A stretch of DNA of 7,403 nt from JBBQER01 sp038320885. GTDB lineage: Bacteria; Actinomycetota; Acidimicrobiia; IMCC26256; PALSA-610. The notes beneath the pieces are model-generated. The model was not told the origin of the DNA. It searched no databases and saw only the letters and a program-made list of their open reading frames with translations. Positions 5,814 to 7,403 of the stretch are shown here, in pieces. Within the stretch, counting starts at the first letter, position 1. Each line of letters opens with the position of its first letter. The translations under genes and the position numbers were made by a program. Location: positions 1 through 7,403 of the forward strand of contig JBBQER010000141.1 in NCBI GenBank assembly GCA_038320885.1. Reading direction: 5' to 3'.

Positions 5814-6106
5814 ATCGCGGCCGCGGGGTCGCGGAAGAAGCGTGATCGCGGGAGCACGACGTCGGCGCCCGCGGCGCGTGCCGCGGTCGCAGCTGCTTCG
5901 TCGACGTGCGGACCGAAGCACACGATGCGCGCGGAGGGCGCGACGCCTCGCACCGCGCTCACGTGCTGGCCGGAACGGGCGAGGTCGACGACCACCACGT
6001 CGGCGCCGGCACACGCCGCCGCATCACGCACGAACACCGCGTCGGGAACCGCCGCGCTGATGCGCGATCGGTCCATCAGGTCGACCACGAGCGCGCAGAC
6101 GCGCAT
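5804..6106 (-). CDS. Small receiver-like (CheY-fold) protein, probably degenerate
   Basis: A 100-residue protein that reads as a shortened response-regulator receiver fold: beta-1 ALVVDLMDRSRI (5-16), beta-3 ADVVVVDLARSG (35-46) with Asp41 at the phospho-acceptor position, beta-4 ARIVCFGPHVDE (59-70) and beta-5 ADVVLPRSRFF (81-91). The paired acids that normally end beta-1 are replaced by a lone Asp9 (Asp12 is displaced). The Ser/Thr at the end of beta-4 is Gly65, and the invariant beta-5 Lys-Pro is absent (PRSR). Phosphorylation-driven switching therefore looks doubtful, and no output domain exists. The ATG at 6104-6106 starts 3 nt after the stop of the FrhB-type gene, so the two are cotranscribed and likely coupled; there is no room for a separate promoter. 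It may be a protein-interaction partner of the upstream enzyme (inference). The fold assignment is moderate; another alpha/beta fold is possible. Confidence 0.7.
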   Translation of the reverse strand: MRVCALVVDLMDRSRISAAVPDAVFVRDAAACAGADVVVVDLARSGQHVSAVRGVAPSARIVCFGPHVDEAAATAARAAGADVVLPRSRFFRDPAAAIAA

Positions 6107-6109
6107 GAC

Positions 6110-7279
6110 CTACGCGGGCGGCTTCGGCGGCAGCGGGGGAACGAGACCCGGCTCGGACACCGCGAACTCGGGCCAGCGCTTCCGCGACTTCCGCGACAGC
6201 TTGTGCATCAGCGCGATCGCGTCGGGGTCGTCGTCGCCCGGTCGAATCTGGATCACGCCGTCGGCCAGCATGCGCGCCATGAGGTCGCGGCCGGCATCGG
6301 TGCGCACGATCGTGAGCGTCCAGTCGTTGAACTTGCCGATGCCGCCGGTGGAGATGTCGGCATGCTCGGCGGCGAAGTCGGGGCACATCTTGCAACCTTC
6401 ACGCGTCCACTGGTGGCACTCCTTCAGCGGCACTTCGTGATAGTCGCCGTTGTGCATCCAGATCTGGAACACGCCCTTGATGTTCATCTTCTTGATGTCC
6501 TTGCGGAGCAACCCGTACTTCGCCTCGAACAGCTCTTCGAAGATGGCATCGTCGAACGTCTTGGAGCACAGCAAGCCGATCGACAACGAGAGCTTGCGCG
6601 CCACTTTGCCCGCCTTGCGCTGCTTCATCACGGGCGGGATCGACGACTGGCACGACATCCCCACCAACGCGATGCGCTCGTCTTCCTTGGCGAGATCCAT
6701 GTACGCGAGCGTGTTGGCCGAGTAGGTGTAGCGGCTGCCCGCGGACGCGATCACGTCTTCACGCGTGCGCGCGATGCCCGGAATCGCCTTCCAGGTCGAG
6801 CCGTCGCCTTCGAGGTATGAGACGAGCGCGGCGTCGATGATGTCGTGCTCGAGTGCGTACACGAGCATCGCCGACACGAGGCCGCCGTCCTGGCCGACCT
6901 CGTGCAACTCGTCGTCGGAAGCGCGCGTGAGGCATACGTCCTTGAGCACGCCGCTGAGCTCGTGAACAGTACGCGGCCGCCCGAACAGGAACTCGTCGAT
7001 CTCCGGTTCCCACGCCCGGAAGCGCGGGCACGCACGCGTGCACGAGGTGCAGGCCTTCTCGCCGTGACTGCAGTCGCGCGGCCCGCCGAAGTCTTCGATC
7101 TGGATCGGCTTGTAGACGCCGTTGCTGTCGTCGTACGACAGGACGTCGTGCGGGCAGGCGATGACGCAGCCGGCGCAGCCGGTGCACAGGCCCGACGTGA
7201 CGACCTCGTCGTAGAGGTGCTTCCAAGAGAACGACCAGCGCTCCTTGGGTGTTGCGCTCGCCCCTTCGACCGCGGTCAT
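6110..7279 (-). CDS. FrhB/FdhB-type coenzyme F420 oxidoreductase subunit with N-terminal ferredoxin domain
   Basis: A 389-residue protein of the coenzyme F420 hydrogenase/dehydrogenase beta-subunit family, whose members use FAD and iron-sulfur clusters to pass electrons between F420 and a partner. From the ATG: cluster motif CTGCAGCVIACP with Cys32/35/38/42; a second group Cys70/77/80/84 (ACTSCTRACP); FrhB N-terminal motif GQDGGLVSAMLVYALE (129-144); GMSCQSS (207-213), matching the usual GTPCQ motif; and FrhB C-terminal motif CKMCPDFAAEHADISTGGIG (296-315). The tail is Pro-rich. No membrane segment or signal peptide is seen, so it is cytosolic or peripheral. The ATG at 7279 is preferred over the adjacent GTG at 7282 because AGGAGG lies 5 nt before the ATG but only 2 nt before the GTG. 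The receiver-like gene follows after 3 nt. No hydrogenase, formate dehydrogenase or other usual partner is nearby, so it may be a ferredoxin:F420 oxidoreductase or act on an unknown substrate. Confidence 0.9.
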   Translation of the reverse strand: MTAVEGASATPKERWSFSWKHLYDEVVTSGLCTGCAGCVIACPHDVLSYDDSNGVYKPIQIEDFGGPRDCSHGEKACTSCTRACPRFRAWEPEIDEFLFGRPRTVHELSGVLKDVCLTRASDDELHEVGQDGGLVSAMLVYALEHDIIDAALVSYLEGDGSTWKAIPGIARTREDVIASAGSRYTYSANTLAYMDLAKEDERIALVGMSCQSSIPPVMKQRKAGKVARKLSLSIGLLCSKTFDDAIFEELFEAKYGLLRKDIKKMNIKGVFQIWMHNGDYHEVPLKECHQWTREGCKMCPDFAAEHADISTGGIGKFNDWTLTIVRTDAGRDLMARMLADGVIQIRPGDDDPDAIALMHKLSRKSRKRWPEFAVSEPGLVPPLPPKPPA

Positions 7280-7284
7280 CACGT

Positions 7285-7290
7285 CCTCCT
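7285..7290 (-). promoter_or_regulatory. Shine-Dalgarno that sets the start of the FrhB-type gene
   Basis: Minus-strand AGGAGG is a full-consensus ribosome binding site. The 5-nt spacer to the ATG at 7279 is ideal, while the overlapping GTG at 7282 is only 2 nt away. It is the strongest ribosome binding site in the window. Confidence 0.75.
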
Positions 7291-7305
7291 CGCCCAGTCA
7301 GCAGG

Positions 7306-7311
7306 AGTGTA
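7306..7311 (-). promoter_or_regulatory. Candidate -10 box of the FrhB-type operon
   Basis: Minus-strand TACACT (7311 to 7306) fits TAnnnT. A start site about 7 nt downstream would give a leader of roughly 20 nt that includes the AGGAGG site. I see no clear -35 hexamer. Confidence 0.45.
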
Positions 7312-7350
7312 CGGGACCGCTTCTCGAGGCCCGCGATCGACGCGCTGATC

Positions 7351-7356
7351 TACCCT
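7351..7356 (+). promoter_or_regulatory. Candidate -10 box of the gene starting at 7367
   Basis: TACCCT fits TAnnnT and ends 10 nt before the ATG at 7367, predicting a leader of only 0-4 nt. No Shine-Dalgarno is present in the 10 nt before the ATG, which agrees with a leaderless message. Confidence 0.35.
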
Positions 7357-7366
7357 GCTCGCCAGT

Positions 7367-7403
7367 ATGGCCAAGATCGTCGACATCCTCGCGGCCGGGC
7401 CGA
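7367..7403 (+). CDS. Start of a plus-strand gene, possibly methylenetetrahydrofolate reductase; 3' end outside window
   Basis: The ATG at 7367 opens a frame that reads MAKIVDILAAGP to the window edge (12 complete codons). The lead-in resembles the N-terminus of actinobacterial 5,10-methylenetetrahydrofolate reductases (MetF), where a short Lys-hydrophobic-x-(D)-L-L-A-A-G segment precedes the SFEFFPP motif, but twelve residues cannot prove this. Support for a real gene comes from the divergent arrangement with the FrhB-type operon, the TAnnnT box just upstream and normal codon use. It has no Shine-Dalgarno. Confidence 0.45.
   Translation, partial: MAKIVDILAAGP

Noticed and set aside
5811..5825. 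Overlapping GCGATCGC and CGCGGCCGCG palindromes
   Set aside because: They lie in the Ala-rich 3' codons of the receiver-like gene and follow from GCG/GCC/ATC codon use.
5906..6820. A 304-codon plus-strand frame antisense to the FrhB-type and receiver-like genes
   Set aside because: The translation has no recognisable motif and is His/Arg/Asp-rich, while the opposite strand encodes complete iron-sulfur and FrhB motifs.
1..7403. Mobile element, CRISPR, tRNA, rRNA or phage content
   Set aside because: I found no transposase or integrase motifs, no spaced direct repeats and no cloverleaf or rRNA sequence. Base composition appears even across the window.

Overview
The window is about two-thirds G+C, densely coded, and shows strong third-position G/C use. 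It carries gene families that are largely or wholly actinobacterial: DUF3151, DUF3090, the SCO1664-type kinase-like family and the MSMEG_4193-type histidine phosphatase. It also has an FrhB-type coenzyme F420 protein, and F420 is common in Actinomycetota. I therefore read it as chromosomal DNA of a high-GC actinobacterium. A deep lineage such as Acidimicrobiia is my guess, but the sequence alone does not fix the class. I see no mobile element, tRNA, rRNA or CRISPR array.

Layout. (1) Bases 1-2254, plus strand: the 3' part of a nitronate monooxygenase-like flavoprotein gene, then (2-nt gap) a complete CoA-disulfide-reductase-like flavoprotein; these form one transcription unit that begins outside the window. 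(2) Bases 2259-3707, minus strand: a DUF3151 gene followed 30 nt later by a GDP-mannose 4,6-dehydratase gene, which ends only 4 nt from the reductase stop. (3) Bases 3708-3768: a 61-nt divergent promoter region with a perfect 8-bp inverted repeat between two candidate -10 boxes. (4) Bases 3769-5788, plus strand: a compact three-gene unit of histidine phosphatase, DUF3090 zinc-motif protein and SCO1664-type kinase-like protein. (5) Bases 5804-7279, minus strand: an FrhB-type iron-sulfur/flavin F420 oxidoreductase followed 3 nt later by a 100-residue receiver-like protein. (6) Bases 7280-7366: a second divergent promoter region. (7) Base 7367 to the end: the first 12 codons of another plus-strand gene.

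How the parts fit. The most coherent group is the phosphatase / DUF3090 / kinase-like trio. From memory, the same three families sit together in many actinobacteria (Rv2135c-Rv2134c-Rv2133c in Mycobacterium tuberculosis, near the mycothiol ligase gene mshC). Their joint function is, to my knowledge, not established. A kinase-like protein with intact catalytic residues, a phosphatase with intact catalytic residues and a small CxxC protein in one operon suggest a phosphorylation/dephosphorylation pair. The FrhB plus pseudo-receiver pair is the second unusual unit, because no hydrogenase or dehydrogenase partner is encoded beside it. The two flavoproteins at the left end and the sugar-nucleotide dehydratase look like ordinary metabolism, although the dehydratase has altered cofactor- and substrate-site segments.
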